From CAVDHB01 sp963608705 (GTDB lineage Bacteria; Bacteroidota; Bacteroidia; Bacteroidales; Bacteroidaceae), in NCBI GenBank assembly GCA_963608705.1, contig CAVDHB010000051.1, positions 3,637 to 67,636 on the forward strand: a stretch of 64,000 nt of DNA, read 5' to 3'. The translations under genes were made by a program, and so were the position numbers. Below are positions 24,701 through 33,287 of the stretch, piece by piece. The first letter of the stretch is position 1. Each line of letters opens with the position of its first letter. The notes under the pieces were generated by a model. It saw nothing but the letters and a program-made list of their open reading frames with translations. It made no database searches and was not told where the DNA came from.

Positions 24701-25699
24701 TTAAGGAATCTTCTTCAGCACGGTGAACCGCAGCAGTACTTCCGCCAGCAGGCTGAGTAGCCCGATGAGGGCGAAGAGCTGGTAGGCTTCGTATCGCTTG
24801 CTGAATTGCTTGGTGCTGAGTTTGGTCTTCTCCAACTTGTCGATGTCATTGTAGATTCGTTCCAGTGAGCTGGTGTTCGTGGCGCGGTAGAACTGTCCAC
24901 CCGTAGTGCGGGCGATGTCTTGCAGGGTCTGTGTGTCTATCTCCACAGGCAAGTTCACATATTGTACAGTGCCTCCCACAGGCATGGGGTAGGGTGCTGA
25001 GCCGTTCGTACCCACACCGATGGTGTACACTCTTATGCCGAAACTATGCGCTATCTCTGCGGCTGTGGCTGGACTGATGTCCCCGCTGTTATTGGAGCCG
25101 TCAGTCAGCAGTATGACCACTTTGCTTTTGGCCTTGCTGTCGCGGAGTCGGGACACGGCGTTGGCCAGTCCCATGCCGATGGCAGTTCCGTCTTCGATGA
25201 TGCCCTGTTGCGCCAACTGGCAGTTCACGTTTCTGAAAAGATTCAGCAAGACGGTATGGTCGGTGGTCATGGGACACTGGGTGAAGCTTTGCGAGGCGAA
25301 CACTGTCAGTCCTATGTTGTCGTTGGGTCGGGATGCAATAAACTGCGCCGCTACTCGTTTCGCCGCTTCCACCCGGTTGGGTTTCAAGTCCTCAGAAAGC
25401 ATGGAGGTGGAGATGTCCATCGCCATCATGATGTCGATGCCCTCCGTCTCCGACTTTCGCCAGCTGTTGCTGGTTTGTGGACGTGCCAGGACAATGACTG
25501 TCATCACAAACGTGAGTATGCGCAGGAAGAAGGGCAGATGCACGATTCTTGTCTTCCACGTCTTGGGGGCGTAGAGATAGGCGTGCGTGTCGGACACCTT
25601 CAAGGGGGCGTTCGCTTTCTTGCGGCTGAAGAAGTACCATATAATATAAGGTATCAGCAGCAAGAGCAGCAGAAAATAATATGGATTCGCGAAAATCAT
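24701..25699 (-). CDS. batA: BatA: membrane-anchored VWA protein
   Basis: A 332-residue protein with membrane segments near residues 6-24 and 55-75 and at the C terminus (about 308-328), and a central VWA domain (85-285) with MIDAS residues MDISTSM (94-100) and LTDGSNNSG (about 196-204). The N-terminal pattern FANPYYFLLLLLLIP is that of BatA/aerotolerance proteins. It begins 30 bp after the preceding gene and is followed by batB after 15 bp, matching the conserved order. Probable partner of BatB and, through the MoxR ATPase upstream, of a chaperone-like VWA assembly cycle. Confidence 0.93.
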   Translation of the reverse strand: MIFANPYYFLLLLLLIPYIIWYFFSRKKANAPLKVSDTHAYLYAPKTWKTRIVHLPFFLRILTFVMTVIVLARPQTSNSWRKSETEGIDIMMAMDISTSMLSEDLKPNRVEAAKRVAAQFIASRPNDNIGLTVFASQSFTQCPMTTDHTVLLNLFRNVNCQLAQQGIIEDGTAIGMGLANAVSRLRDSKAKSKVVILLTDGSNNSGDISPATAAEIAHSFGIRVYTIGVGTNGSAPYPMPVGGTVQYVNLPVEIDTQTLQDIARTTGGQFYRATNTSSLERIYNDIDKLEKTKLSTKQFSKRYEAYQLFALIGLLSLLAEVLLRFTVLKKIP

Positions 25700-25729
25700 A
25701 TCTTCATTTCTTTAGTTCTTTCAGACGGC

Positions 25730-26803
25730 TTATTGCCACAGGTCGATGATGCGGCTCACAATGGCGTACCCCATGGCTACCAATGCGATGACAGACACGC
25801 TGATTCCGCCGATAAGCAGTGCCTTGGCTCTTCGTGAGCGTTGTTCCTCCACGGTAATGACACGTGGCGCAGGTTTTGCGTCAGGGTCTATTTCCTCTTT
25901 CGTCTGGTTGATGAAGTCGATTGCGCTGACAAGGTTCTGGTCATTCTCATTGATGAGGGTGTTGTAGCGGGCGAATTTCACAAGGTCCGCTGTCTGGAAC
26001 AATCCTCTCAGCTCGTTCATTCCCTTCTCGTCTTTCATGGAGAGCAGTTTGTCGATAATCTCTCTGGAGGTCATTTCGCGGGCGTTGAAGCCGTATCTTT
26101 CCCGTATATAGTTACGCAGCACATCTGTCAGTTTGGTGTAGTAGGCTTTGGGGTCTTCCTGTAATCGGGCACCTTCCTGTTTAATGGCGTCGATTTCCTT
26201 CATGGCCTCTTGGTGAGCCGGCAATTTGGGCTTCATGAAAATCTGACGGATAATCGGCTTTTGGTCTTTGTATCGCACGATGAGGTAGATGATAAGACCG
26301 GCAAGCGGAAGGAACACGATGGAAAGCCAAAATACCAACGCCCAGTCTGCCCAGGCGAAAGGTGGGTTCATCACGTCTTTCGGTCCATAAAACTTTTCGG
26401 GGTGTTTTGTGTCCACTTTTACGGTAGACACTTTCAGTGCCAGTTCCTTTGACTGATAGCTCTTTCCGTCCACTTTGGCGGCAAAGGCCGGGATATAGTA
26501 GTTGTTCGCATCGAACGCTGTCACGGTGAGGGTCTGCGTGTAGGCCACTCTTCCGTTGTCCAGTATCTTTTGCGCCACAGGTGATTTCTCTACCACCTCC
26601 ACGCCGTTACCCAGCGTGTCTTTCACTATGGGCATGTTTACCTTTTTACCGGGATCGCATTCCACGGTGAGGTGAATCTGTGTCTGTTCGCCAATGAGCA
26701 GTTGCAGTGAGTCTATTTTAGCCTCCACAGTCACGCTCTGCGCCATTGCGGACAGGACGCAGCACCACAGCAGGCATACAATGTAGCAAATTCTTTTTTT
26801 CAT
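25730..26803 (-). CDS. Bat-locus membrane protein (BatD/DUF4381-like)
   Basis: A 357-residue protein: signal peptide 1-21, a beta-rich periplasmic domain to about residue 140 resembling the first BatD repeat (LLIGEQTQIHLTVECDPG), a membrane helix near 155-175, a cytoplasmic helical segment (YYTKLTDVLRNYIRERYGFN, SREIIDKLL) like the DUF4381 or BatD tail, and a last membrane helix near 332-350. It stands between the DUF58 and batA genes, its usual place in Bacteroidales bat operons. No specific function is known. Alternative call: second BatD paralogue. The downstream gap of 30 bp has no terminator. Confidence 0.75.
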   Translation of the reverse strand: MKKRICYIVCLLWCCVLSAMAQSVTVEAKIDSLQLLIGEQTQIHLTVECDPGKKVNMPIVKDTLGNGVEVVEKSPVAQKILDNGRVAYTQTLTVTAFDANNYYIPAFAAKVDGKSYQSKELALKVSTVKVDTKHPEKFYGPKDVMNPPFAWADWALVFWLSIVFLPLAGLIIYLIVRYKDQKPIIRQIFMKPKLPAHQEAMKEIDAIKQEGARLQEDPKAYYTKLTDVLRNYIRERYGFNAREMTSREIIDKLLSMKDEKGMNELRGLFQTADLVKFARYNTLINENDQNLVSAIDFINQTKEEIDPDAKPAPRVITVEEQRSRRAKALLIGGISVSVIALVAMGYAIVSRIIDLWQ

Positions 26804-26809
26804 GTCGGA

Positions 26810-27679
26810 TTAGCTCCTTTTAGCGAATAAGTTCATCAAGGCGCGCACGTAATCCTGGTCTGTGCGGATAGGTACCCAGTCCACATGGCTGTGGGTCAAA
26901 GTCTTTTGCAGGTCTTCTTGATGGGTAATCCACCAGCGCAGATGCGCCTCCCTCACCTTTCGGTTAGAGGTGTCAATATATTGCACGTGTCCGGTTTCCG
27001 CATCCTGCACATAGAGCAGTCCCACGTCGGGCAGGCTCTCAATGCGGCGGTCATATACCTGTATGGCCACCACGTCGTGTTTCTGGTTGGCGATGGTCAA
27101 TGCTTGTTGGTAGTCGGACTGGGCAATGAAATCACTGAGGACGAAAGCGGTGCAGCGGTGTTTCATCACTTGGGTGAGATATTCCACCGCCACCTTTACG
27201 TTTGTCTTCTGGCTATGAGGCTCGAAGTTCAGCAGTTCCCTTATGATGTACAGGATATGCTTGCGTCCTGTCTTGGGAGGGATGAACTTCTCGATGCGGT
27301 CAGAGAAGAAAATGACTCCTATCTTGTCGTTGTTCTGAATGGCGGAGAAAGCCAGTGTGGCGGCAATCTCCGTGACGAGTTCCCTCTTAGAGCATCCTAC
27401 CGTGCCGAAATCAAGGCTGGCGGACACGTCCACCAACAGCATCACCGTGAGTTCCCTTTCCTCCTCGTACACTTTCACGTATGGACGGTGGAAGCGGGCG
27501 GTCACATTCCAGTCAATGTCCCGGATGTCATCTCCGTACTGGTATTCCCTCACTTCGGCGAAAGAGATACCTCTTCCTTTGAAGGCGGAATGGTATTGTC
27601 CCGCAAAGATGTTGTTGGACAAACCTTTCGTCTTTATCTCTATTTTCCGGACTTTTTTCAGCAGTTCACTCGTTTCCAT
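26810..27679 (-). CDS. DUF58 protein with VWA-like MIDAS
   Basis: A 289-residue protein. The DUF58 signature is at about residues 33-58 (GRGISFAEVREYQYGDDIRDIDW followed by NVTARF), and a VWA-like MIDAS reads LVDVSASLDFG near 81-91. DUF58 proteins are the constant partner of MoxR ATPases and VWA proteins, here its two neighbours, and are thought to be assembled or activated by MoxR. It lies 12 bp after moxR and 7 bp before the next gene. Cytoplasmic: no signal peptide or membrane helix. Confidence 0.92.
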   Translation of the reverse strand: METSELLKKVRKIEIKTKGLSNNIFAGQYHSAFKGRGISFAEVREYQYGDDIRDIDWNVTARFHRPYVKVYEEERELTVMLLVDVSASLDFGTVGCSKRELVTEIAATLAFSAIQNNDKIGVIFFSDRIEKFIPPKTGRKHILYIIRELLNFEPHSQKTNVKVAVEYLTQVMKHRCTAFVLSDFIAQSDYQQALTIANQKHDVVAIQVYDRRIESLPDVGLLYVQDAETGHVQYIDTSNRKVREAHLRWWITHQEDLQKTLTHSHVDWVPIRTDQDYVRALMNLFAKRS

Positions 27680-27690
27680 GGCCGAAAGGG

Positions 27691-28686
27691 TTAGGGTACT
27701 TCGACTTTGTTCAGTATCTTGCTGACGATTTCTTCCGAAGTGACATTGGCGGCTTCTGCCTCATAGGTGAGACCGATACGGTGGCGAAGCACGTCGTGTG
27801 CCACGGCTCTCACGTCTTCCGGTATCACATAGCCACGGTGTTTGATGAAGGCGTAGGCACGTGCGGCAAGCGCAAGGTTGATGGATGCACGCGGGGAACC
27901 TCCGAATTCAATCATCTCCTTCAAGTCTTCCAGTCCGTATTCCTCGCAGAAACGGGTGGCGAACACAATGTCGGCGATGTATTTCTGCACTTTCTCGTCG
28001 ATATACACTTCCTTCACCACTTCTCTTGCCCGTAGGATGTCATCCTTCGAAACCACAGGTTTCACTTCTGTATGTGTGGGATGGATGTGCATCTGTATGA
28101 TGCGCATTTCTTCTTCCAATTTCGGATAGGTGATGACCACTTTCAGCATGAAACGGTCAAGCTGCGCCTCTGGCAGAGCGTAAGTTCCCTCCTGCTCGAT
28201 GGGGTTCTGGGTGGCCATCACGAGGAAAGGCTTGGGCAGCGGATAAGTAGTGGTGCCCAGCGTCACTTCTCTTTCCGCCATGGCTTCGAGGAGCGCACTC
28301 TGCACTTTGGCCGGCGCACGGTTGATTTCGTCCGCCAATACGAAGTTGGCGAAGACAGGTCCTTTCTTTACTTGAAAGGCTTCTTCCTTTTGATTATAGA
28401 TGAGTGTACCCACCACGTCGGCCGGCAAAAGGTCGGGGGTGAACTGTATACGGCTGTATTTTGCGTCGATGAGTTGGGACAGGGTCTTGATGGCCAGTGT
28501 CTTGGCCAGTCCCGGCACACCTTCCAGAAGGATGTGTCCGTCCGCTAAAAGTCCTATTAATAATGATTCTACTAAATGACGCTGTCCCACGATTACCTGG
28601 TCCAGCCCTGTCACGAGAGAAGACACGAAGGCGCTTTCCTGCTGGATACGCGCATTCAGTTCCCGAATGTCTACAGCTTCTGCCAT
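27691..28686 (-). CDS. MoxR-family AAA+ ATPase, first gene of the bat operon
   Basis: Start taken at ATG 28686 (331 residues); an earlier in-frame ATG at 28755 lies upstream of the promoter elements and is rejected. Walker A GVPGLAKT near residue 56, Walker B LADEINRAP near 115, sensor and arginine-finger elements (ATQNPIEQEGTYALPEAQLD) near 150-170 and GGSPRASINL near 275 are the MoxR hallmarks. MoxR ATPases act as chaperones for VWA-domain proteins; the genes downstream encode DUF58 and two VWA proteins. It heads an eleven-gene minus-strand run with only short gaps, likely one transcript down to rlmH. Confidence 0.95.
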   Translation of the reverse strand: MAEAVDIRELNARIQQESAFVSSLVTGLDQVIVGQRHLVESLLIGLLADGHILLEGVPGLAKTLAIKTLSQLIDAKYSRIQFTPDLLPADVVGTLIYNQKEEAFQVKKGPVFANFVLADEINRAPAKVQSALLEAMAEREVTLGTTTYPLPKPFLVMATQNPIEQEGTYALPEAQLDRFMLKVVITYPKLEEEMRIIQMHIHPTHTEVKPVVSKDDILRAREVVKEVYIDEKVQKYIADIVFATRFCEEYGLEDLKEMIEFGGSPRASINLALAARAYAFIKHRGYVIPEDVRAVAHDVLRHRIGLTYEAEAANVTSEEIVSKILNKVEVP

Positions 28687-28724
28687 ATATTTTTTGTTTT
28701 TATTGTTTCTGGTTAATTCGGCCA

Positions 28725-28755
28725 CAAAAGTACGATTTATATAAGTAGGAAGCAA
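28725..28755 (-). promoter_or_regulatory. Promoter of the moxR-bat operon
   Basis: On the minus strand TTG at 28755-28753 and TACTTTTG at 28732-28725 are 20 bp apart, a textbook Bacteroidetes -33/-7 pair, 39 bp before the start codon. Confidence 0.7.
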
Positions 28756-28881
28756 CCCCCGAAACTCAAAAACCGTATCGGTAAAGCCTTTTTTTAAGAG
28801 AATTTGCAGGTGAAATGGCCTTTTAGGGGTTCACCTCGCCATGAATAGGGGAAATCCCTTTCATGGGGGAAAACATAGCCT

Positions 28882-28889
28882 TACCTTTG
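28882..28889 (+). promoter_or_regulatory. -7 element of the secreted Arg/Pro-rich protein gene
   Basis: TACCTTTG, full TAnnTTTG match, 20 bp before ATG 28910. It excludes the earlier in-frame ATG at 28841 as the start. Confidence 0.6.
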
Positions 28890-28909
28890 CCCATGTAAAC
28901 AAGAAAGAA

Positions 28910-29596
28910 ATGCGTATGAAACGGATACTATTCACATTCATCGGTTTGTGGCTCATGGCTGTGGCACCGCTTCGCGCGATGTCTTACGAAAGAGCCGAGC
29001 AGGAAGCCCGCTTCTTGACAGACAAGATGGCGTATGAACTGGGACTGTCTGATTACCAGTACGAGAGGGCGTATCGTGTCAATTTCGATTATTTCTATAA
29101 TCTGAATGACGCTTCCGATTTCTATGGTGATTACTGGCGGACACGCAACACTGCCTTGGAGGCGATATTCAACCTTACACAGTGGGGACGTTATTGTAGG
29201 CTGGGCTATTTTTACCGTCCCGTGCGTTTGTACAGGAACCGTTGGGATTTCCCCATCTACGCTCGTTACCATCGGACTCGTTTCTACCGTCCGTCTCCTG
29301 CCAAGCCGCCGCGTCCAGGAAGGCCGGGGATGCCTGACCGACCAGGCAATGGCTTCCATTTTGGTGGCAGTCCGAGCCGTCCCGGTCGTCCTGAAGGACC
29401 TCATTTCGGAGGTGGGCTGCGTCCTTCCTTTACGGAAAGTCGTCCATCCCGTCCTTCTTTTGGCGGAGATCGTCGGCCACAAGGAGAGAATCGTCCCTCT
29501 TTTCGTAAGAATGACTTTTCCAATCGTCCTTCCACTCGTTCTTATGGAAGACCGTCGGATGCGGGCGGGCGTAAGATGCGCGGAAGATGGATGTGA
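28910..29596 (+). CDS. Secreted Arg/Pro/Gly-rich protein of unknown function
   Basis: Start ATG 28910 (or 28916, two codons later) just after a promoter element; 228 residues. A signal peptide (about residues 1-22, ending PLRAMS) precedes a folded-looking helical region with aromatic residues (residues 25-110: EARFLTDKMAYELGLSDYQY, then NFDYFYNLNDASDFYGDYWR). From about 120 on, the protein is low-complexity with repeats of RPGRP, SRPSFGG and RPS. It is predicted to be exported and very basic. I do not recognise a family; the helical part resembles the small periplasmic stress proteins with a DKMxxELxLxxxQ pattern. Stands alone. Confidence 0.75.
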   Translation: MRMKRILFTFIGLWLMAVAPLRAMSYERAEQEARFLTDKMAYELGLSDYQYERAYRVNFDYFYNLNDASDFYGDYWRTRNTALEAIFNLTQWGRYCRLGYFYRPVRLYRNRWDFPIYARYHRTRFYRPSPAKPPRPGRPGMPDRPGNGFHFGGSPSRPGRPEGPHFGGGLRPSFTESRPSRPSFGGDRRPQGENRPSFRKNDFSNRPSTRSYGRPSDAGGRKMRGRWM

Positions 29597-29730
29597 AAAA
29601 TATTCCAACCTTTGCTAAGGAAATGTCTCTCTAATGAAAGAAGACAACAAGGAAAATCTCATAACTATACTATACACAACACACACAATTGAGGACAACA
29701 AGGCTGCAAGCTACATGTTGTTTGTTTTAG

Positions 29731-29764
29731 AAAAAAGGATGTGTCGGGAAGACACGTCCTTTTT
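29731..29764 (+). terminator. Terminator hairpin
   Basis: Stem AAAAAAGGATGTGTC with GACACGTCCTTTTT around a 5-nt loop, T-rich on the plus strand and also usable on the minus strand. It is 135 bp after the secreted-protein gene. Confidence 0.75.
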
Positions 29765-29828
29765 CTGTTGTATCTTGGTGAATCATACCACTCTCCTGTC
29801 TTGCACGTTGCAATATAACGACTGAACA

Positions 29829-29889
29829 GGTAGAGACGCGATTCATCGCGTCTCCATTCATTGCGTCTCCACACTCATCAGTGATGAAT
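29829..29889 (-). repeat. GTAGAGACG-family composite repeat, copy 2
   Basis: A palindrome GTAGAGACGCGAT...ATCGCGTCTC at 29830-29854, followed by a segment whose reverse complement matches 11264-11289 base for base over about 26 bp. Same composite unit as copy 1 in opposite orientation. Confidence 0.75.
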
Positions 29890-29930
29890 AGTATCTGTGA
29901 TTGGCGAAATATTAACACACTATGAAAAGC

Positions 29931-29956
29931 GGAGACGCGATGAATCGCGTCTCTAC
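29931..29956. repeat. GTAGAGACG-family palindrome, copy 3
   Basis: GGAGACGCGAT, two bases, ATCGCGTCTCTAC: palindromic core only, 42 bp after copy 2. Confidence 0.75.
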
Positions 29957-30027
29957 TGTGGCAACGTAAATAGGCTTCAACATATTCCCCTCACTCGAAA
30001 TATCGAATAAGCCTTTATTTGTTTGTG

Positions 30028-30188
30028 AAGTCCTTGCTCAAGACATTACTAAGTCCTTGCTCAAGATATTACTAAGTCCCTGCTCAAGACATTACTAGGT
30101 TTGGCATCAAGACATTACTAGGTTTGGCCTTAAGAGATTACTAGGTTTGCGTTCATGGCTTTGCCAAGTCTGAACCTAAGATCTTATA
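30028..30188 (-). repeat. 23-bp tandem array A, seven units
   Basis: Seven contiguous 23-bp units; the first three are nearly identical (AAGTCCTTGC then TCAAGACATTACT), the next two change to AGGTTTGG at the front, and the last two are decayed. On the minus strand each unit contains AGTAATGTCTTGAGCA followed by GGACTT. It is the same unit as the array at 45515-45629 but reversed. Confidence 0.85.
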
Positions 30189-30228
30189 AAATGAGAAATT
30201 TCCTATTAATAAATAGATAATGTTTATG

Positions 30229-30250
30229 GGTGGTACGATAGCGGATAATC
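30229..30250 (-). repeat. 22-bp dispersed repeat, copy 2
   Basis: Reverse complement reads GATTATCCG, CT, ATCGTACCACC; differs from copy 1 at two bases. Confidence 0.7.
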
Positions 30251-30309
30251 ATTATAAAAAAAGCATTGAAAGGGATAATTGATTATCTTCTATTCAATGC
30301 TTTCTTAGG

Positions 30310-30384
30310 TCGGGATGACAAGATTCGAACTTGCGACAACACGCCCCCCAGACGTGTACTCTAACCGGGCTGAGCTACATCCCG
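30310..30384 (-). tRNA. tRNA-Pro (GGG)
   Basis: On the minus strand the acceptor stem CGGGATG pairs with CATCCCG, the D arm is GCTC/GAGT, the anticodon stem CACGT/GCGTG holds loop CTGGGGG (anticodon GGG), and the T arm GCAAG/CTTGT encloses TTCGAAT. All arms fold; no CCA is encoded. Read as proline codon CCC/CCU. Confidence 0.96.
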
Positions 30385-30432
30385 CTCTTGCTAACATGAA
30401 GTACTTGAGAGTACCTTTCTGTTTTCGGTGTG

Positions 30433-30440
30433 CAAAGGTA
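30433..30440 (-). promoter_or_regulatory. -7 element for tRNA-Pro
   Basis: Minus strand TACCTTTG, 49 bp upstream of the tRNA 5' end. Confidence 0.55.
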
Positions 30441-30549
30441 GGGGATTTGAGTGAACCAGCCAAATTTTTTCGTGCTTTTTTTCGATTTACTTAGGAGATA
30501 AGGCTTCTTTGTCTGTGGAAAACCGTACTTTCGCGGGAAACTTTATAGT

Positions 30550-31602
30550 ATGTATGTAATAGTAGATGACAAAATCCCTTATATAAGGGAAACGATAAAA
30601 GCTTTGGCTGACAGAGTAGAGTTTATGTCTGGCAAAGAAATGACAAAAGAGAGGGTGAAAGATGCGGATGCGTTGATAATACGCACGCGTACGCATTGTG
30701 ACCGTGAGCTGTTGGAGGATTCTCATGTGCGTTTCATAGCCTCCGCCACCATGGGATTTGACCATATTGACACCGATTATTGCGAGAAAAAGGGTATTAA
30801 GTGGACGAATTGCCCGGGATGTAATGCCTCTTCGGTGGGACAATATGACCGCACAGTGCTTTACCGTATGGCGAAAGACGGGAAGCTGCGTCTGAAAGAT
30901 ACGGTCTTGGGAATTGTCGGCGTAGGAAACGCCGGGTCGGCAGTAGCCAGAGAAGCGGAGAAATTGGGATTGAAAGATATTCTGTTCAACGATCCGCCTC
31001 GTCAGGAAACGGGTAAACCTGGAGAGGGGACTGTGTGCGCTTACTCTGTGCTGCGGTGGAGCAGTTTAAAGGAACTTGCGGAGTGTTGTGATGTCATCGC
31101 TTTTCATACACCTTTATTATATAAGGGGGAGCATCCCACTTTTCATTTGGCAGATGAAGCCTTTTTCCGTAGTCTTCGGAAACATCCTGTGATTTTGAAC
31201 GCCGGAAGAGGAGGTGTGGTGGATGAAGACGCGCTCTTGAGAAGTATGGATGAAGGGCTGGTGTCGGACGCCGTGATAGACACTTGGGAGAAAGAACCTT
31301 CCATCAACCGTGAACTTTTAGACAGGGTGTATATGGGAACCCCTCATGTGGCGGGGTACAGTGCGGATGGCAAAGCCAACGCCACACGCATGGCTTTGGA
31401 GGCATTCTGCCGCTTCTTTGGCCTGAAGGCGAATATTCAAATTCATCCGCCGGTCATGACTGAGGCGGATTATTGGGACAAGGAGGACAGGGAGTTATGG
31501 CTGTACGACCCTATGAAGGACAGTGAACGGCTCAAATCAGCCCCCGGTCGATTTGAATATCTGCGAGGAAATTATCCGTTGAGACGGGAGAAAACGGAGT
31601 GA
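30550..31602 (+). CDS. pdxB: 4-phosphoerythronate dehydrogenase
   Basis: A 350-residue D-2-hydroxyacid dehydrogenase of the PdxB type: start MYVIVDDKIPYI, TATMGFDHID near 72-81, the Rossmann glycine motif GIVGVGNAGSAV near 119-130, catalytic Arg in NAGRGGVVDE, Glu near 240 and His in GTPHVAGYS near 264. PdxB oxidises 4-phosphoerythronate in the DXP-dependent pyridoxal phosphate pathway. It is shorter than the 378-residue E. coli enzyme, mainly in the C-terminal dimerisation domain. A possible -7 box, TACTTTCG, lies at 30526-30533. Stands alone between tRNA-Pro and acpP. Confidence 0.95.
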   Translation: MYVIVDDKIPYIRETIKALADRVEFMSGKEMTKERVKDADALIIRTRTHCDRELLEDSHVRFIASATMGFDHIDTDYCEKKGIKWTNCPGCNASSVGQYDRTVLYRMAKDGKLRLKDTVLGIVGVGNAGSAVAREAEKLGLKDILFNDPPRQETGKPGEGTVCAYSVLRWSSLKELAECCDVIAFHTPLLYKGEHPTFHLADEAFFRSLRKHPVILNAGRGGVVDEDALLRSMDEGLVSDAVIDTWEKEPSINRELLDRVYMGTPHVAGYSADGKANATRMALEAFCRFFGLKANIQIHPPVMTEADYWDKEDRELWLYDPMKDSERLKSAPGRFEYLRGNYPLRREKTE

Positions 31603-31670
31603 ATTGTGTCTTTTTATTGCACACAGCCCCGTGGAATGTGCGTAAATTAACATTCCTTTAAGGCAAATAC

Positions 31671-31701
31671 TTGCACAGGAAAAAGAAAAATCATTACTTT
31701 G
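31671..31701 (+). promoter_or_regulatory. Promoter of acpP-fabF-rnc
   Basis: TTGC at 31671-31674 and TTACTTTG at 31694-31701 are 19 bp apart, close to the -33/-7 consensus, leaving a leader of about 45 nt before acpP. Confidence 0.55.
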
Positions 31702-31752
31702 CAAGCCGTAAACTTAGATTATTAACTAACAAACAACTAAATAACAACAACT

Positions 31753-31992
31753 ATGGCTGAAGATATTGAAGCAAAAGTAAAGAGTATCATTGTGGATAAA
31801 TTGGGCGTTGACGAGTCCGAAGTGAAGGCTGAAGCAAACTTCACAGATGACCTCGGTGCAGATTCTCTGGACACTGTAGAGCTGATTATGGAATTCGAAA
31901 AGCAGTTCGGTGTGAATATCCCTGACGATCAGGCAGAGAAAATCAGCACAGTAGGAGAAGCTATCGACTACATCAAGGCTCATCTGGCTTAA
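31753..31992 (+). CDS. acpP: Acyl carrier protein
   Basis: A 79-residue acidic four-helix protein. The phosphopantetheine attachment site is Ser38 in GADSLDTVELIMEFE. It carries growing acyl chains for fatty-acid synthesis; fabF follows after 26 bp, so the two are co-transcribed. Length and sequence are standard for Bacteroidales. Confidence 0.98.
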   Translation: MAEDIEAKVKSIIVDKLGVDESEVKAEANFTDDLGADSLDTVELIMEFEKQFGVNIPDDQAEKISTVGEAIDYIKAHLA

Positions 31993-32018
31993 TTCGGAGG
32001 CGAACTCAACACTTGAAT

Positions 32019-33284
32019 ATGGAGTTAAAAAGAGTTGTAATCACAGGGCTGGGTGCCATAACCCCGCTGGGCAACACTGTCGAGGAAACATGGAAGAACA
32101 TGGTCGATGGTGTGAGTGGTGCTGCGCCTATTACACACTTTGACTGTTCCAAATTTAAGACTCACTTTGCTTGCGAAGTCAAGGGCTTTAAAGCCACTGA
32201 CTATATAGACCGTAAGGAAGCCCGCAAGATGGACCTCTACTGCCAGTATGGAGTAGTGGCCGCCAACGAAGCTATCAAGGACAGCGGGTTGGATCTTGCA
32301 TCGGAGGATTTGAACAAAATCGGCGTCGTGCTGGGTGTAGGCATTGGCGGTCTCCACACGTTCGAGGAGGAGGCTGGCTATTATGCGGTGCACGGAGAAG
32401 AGCAGGGACCGAAATATAATCCGTTCTTTATTCCGAAGATGATAGCGGACATCGCCAGCGGTTATATCTCTATCATGCACGGTCTCCACGGACCGAATTA
32501 CACGACCACTTCTGCTTGCGCGTCCTCCACAAACGCTCTGGCCGACGCGTTTAATTTGATTCGTTTAGGAAAAGCAAATGTGATTGTCAGCGGTGGTGCG
32601 GAAGCGGCTGTGTTCCCTGCGGGAGTAGGTGGATTCAATGCGATGCACGCACTCTCCACAAGAAATGACGACCCTCAGCATGCCTCTCGTCCGTTCAGCG
32701 CAAGCCGCGACGGCTTCGTGATGGGTGAAGGTGCGGGATGTCTGATTTTGGAGGAATTGGAACACGCAAAGGCTCGTGGTGCCAAGATTTACGCCGAAGT
32801 GGGCGGTGTGGGAATGTCTGCTGACGCCTATCACATCACTGCTTCTCATCCAGAAGGATTAGGCGCAAGACTGGTGATGCAGAACGCATTGGAAGATGCG
32901 GGCATGAAACCAGAGGACATTGACTACATCAATGTACACGGTACGTCCACACACGTGGGCGACATCTCTGAGGCGAAAGCTATCAAGGATGTGTTCGGGG
33001 AACATGCTTACAAGTTGAATATCAGTTCCACGAAATCCATGACAGGACACATGCTTGGCGCTACGGGTGCCGTGGAAGCGTTGGCCTGCGCATTGTCCGT
33101 GAAGAATGATATCGTGCCTCCCACTATCAATCATGAGGAAGGGGACGAGGATCCTGAAATAGATTACAAGATGAATTATACATTCAACAAGGCTCAGCAA
33201 CGTACCGTGCGTGCGGCACTTAGCAACACGTTCGGATTTGGTGGCCATAACGCATGTATCATTCTCAAGAAATACGCCGAATAA
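32019..33284 (+). CDS. fabF: 3-oxoacyl-ACP synthase II
   Basis: A 421-residue KAS II. Catalytic Cys in TTSACASSTNAL (about C167), His in YINVHGTSTHVGD (about 306) and His in KSMTGHMLGATGA (about 343) are all present. It elongates acyl-ACP with malonyl-ACP in the cytoplasm. I take ATG 32019 because relatives begin MELKRVVxTG; a TTG two codons earlier (32013) stands nearer to the GGAGG at 31996-32000 and could be used instead. Part of acpP-fabF-rnc; the rnc start follows the stop by 3 bp. Confidence 0.96.
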   Translation: MELKRVVITGLGAITPLGNTVEETWKNMVDGVSGAAPITHFDCSKFKTHFACEVKGFKATDYIDRKEARKMDLYCQYGVVAANEAIKDSGLDLASEDLNKIGVVLGVGIGGLHTFEEEAGYYAVHGEEQGPKYNPFFIPKMIADIASGYISIMHGLHGPNYTTTSACASSTNALADAFNLIRLGKANVIVSGGAEAAVFPAGVGGFNAMHALSTRNDDPQHASRPFSASRDGFVMGEGAGCLILEELEHAKARGAKIYAEVGGVGMSADAYHITASHPEGLGARLVMQNALEDAGMKPEDIDYINVHGTSTHVGDISEAKAIKDVFGEHAYKLNISSTKSMTGHMLGATGAVEALACALSVKNDIVPPTINHEEGDEDPEIDYKMNYTFNKAQQRTVRAALSNTFGFGGHNACIILKKYAE

Positions 33285-33287
33285 ACA

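Larger units (their letters stand above)
29597..30309. other. Repeat-rich gene-free stretch
   Basis: No convincing gene. In order it holds a terminator hairpin (29731-29764), a composite GTAGAGACG repeat (29829-29889), a second palindrome (29931-29956), a seven-unit 23-bp tandem array (30028-30188) and a copy of the 22-bp repeat (30229-30250). A 63-codon frame at 29634 runs through the terminator and is not called. Confidence 0.7.

Noticed and set aside
29634..29825. 63-codon frame in the gene-free stretch after 29,600
   Set aside because: It runs through a strong terminator hairpin and its translation has no protein-like pattern.
30028..30188. Possible CRISPR array
   Set aside because: Units are contiguous 23-bp tandem repeats with no spacers.
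30487..30843. 118-codon frame opposite pdxB
   Set aside because: Overlaps the pdxB promoter and N-terminal coding region in antisense; no domain.
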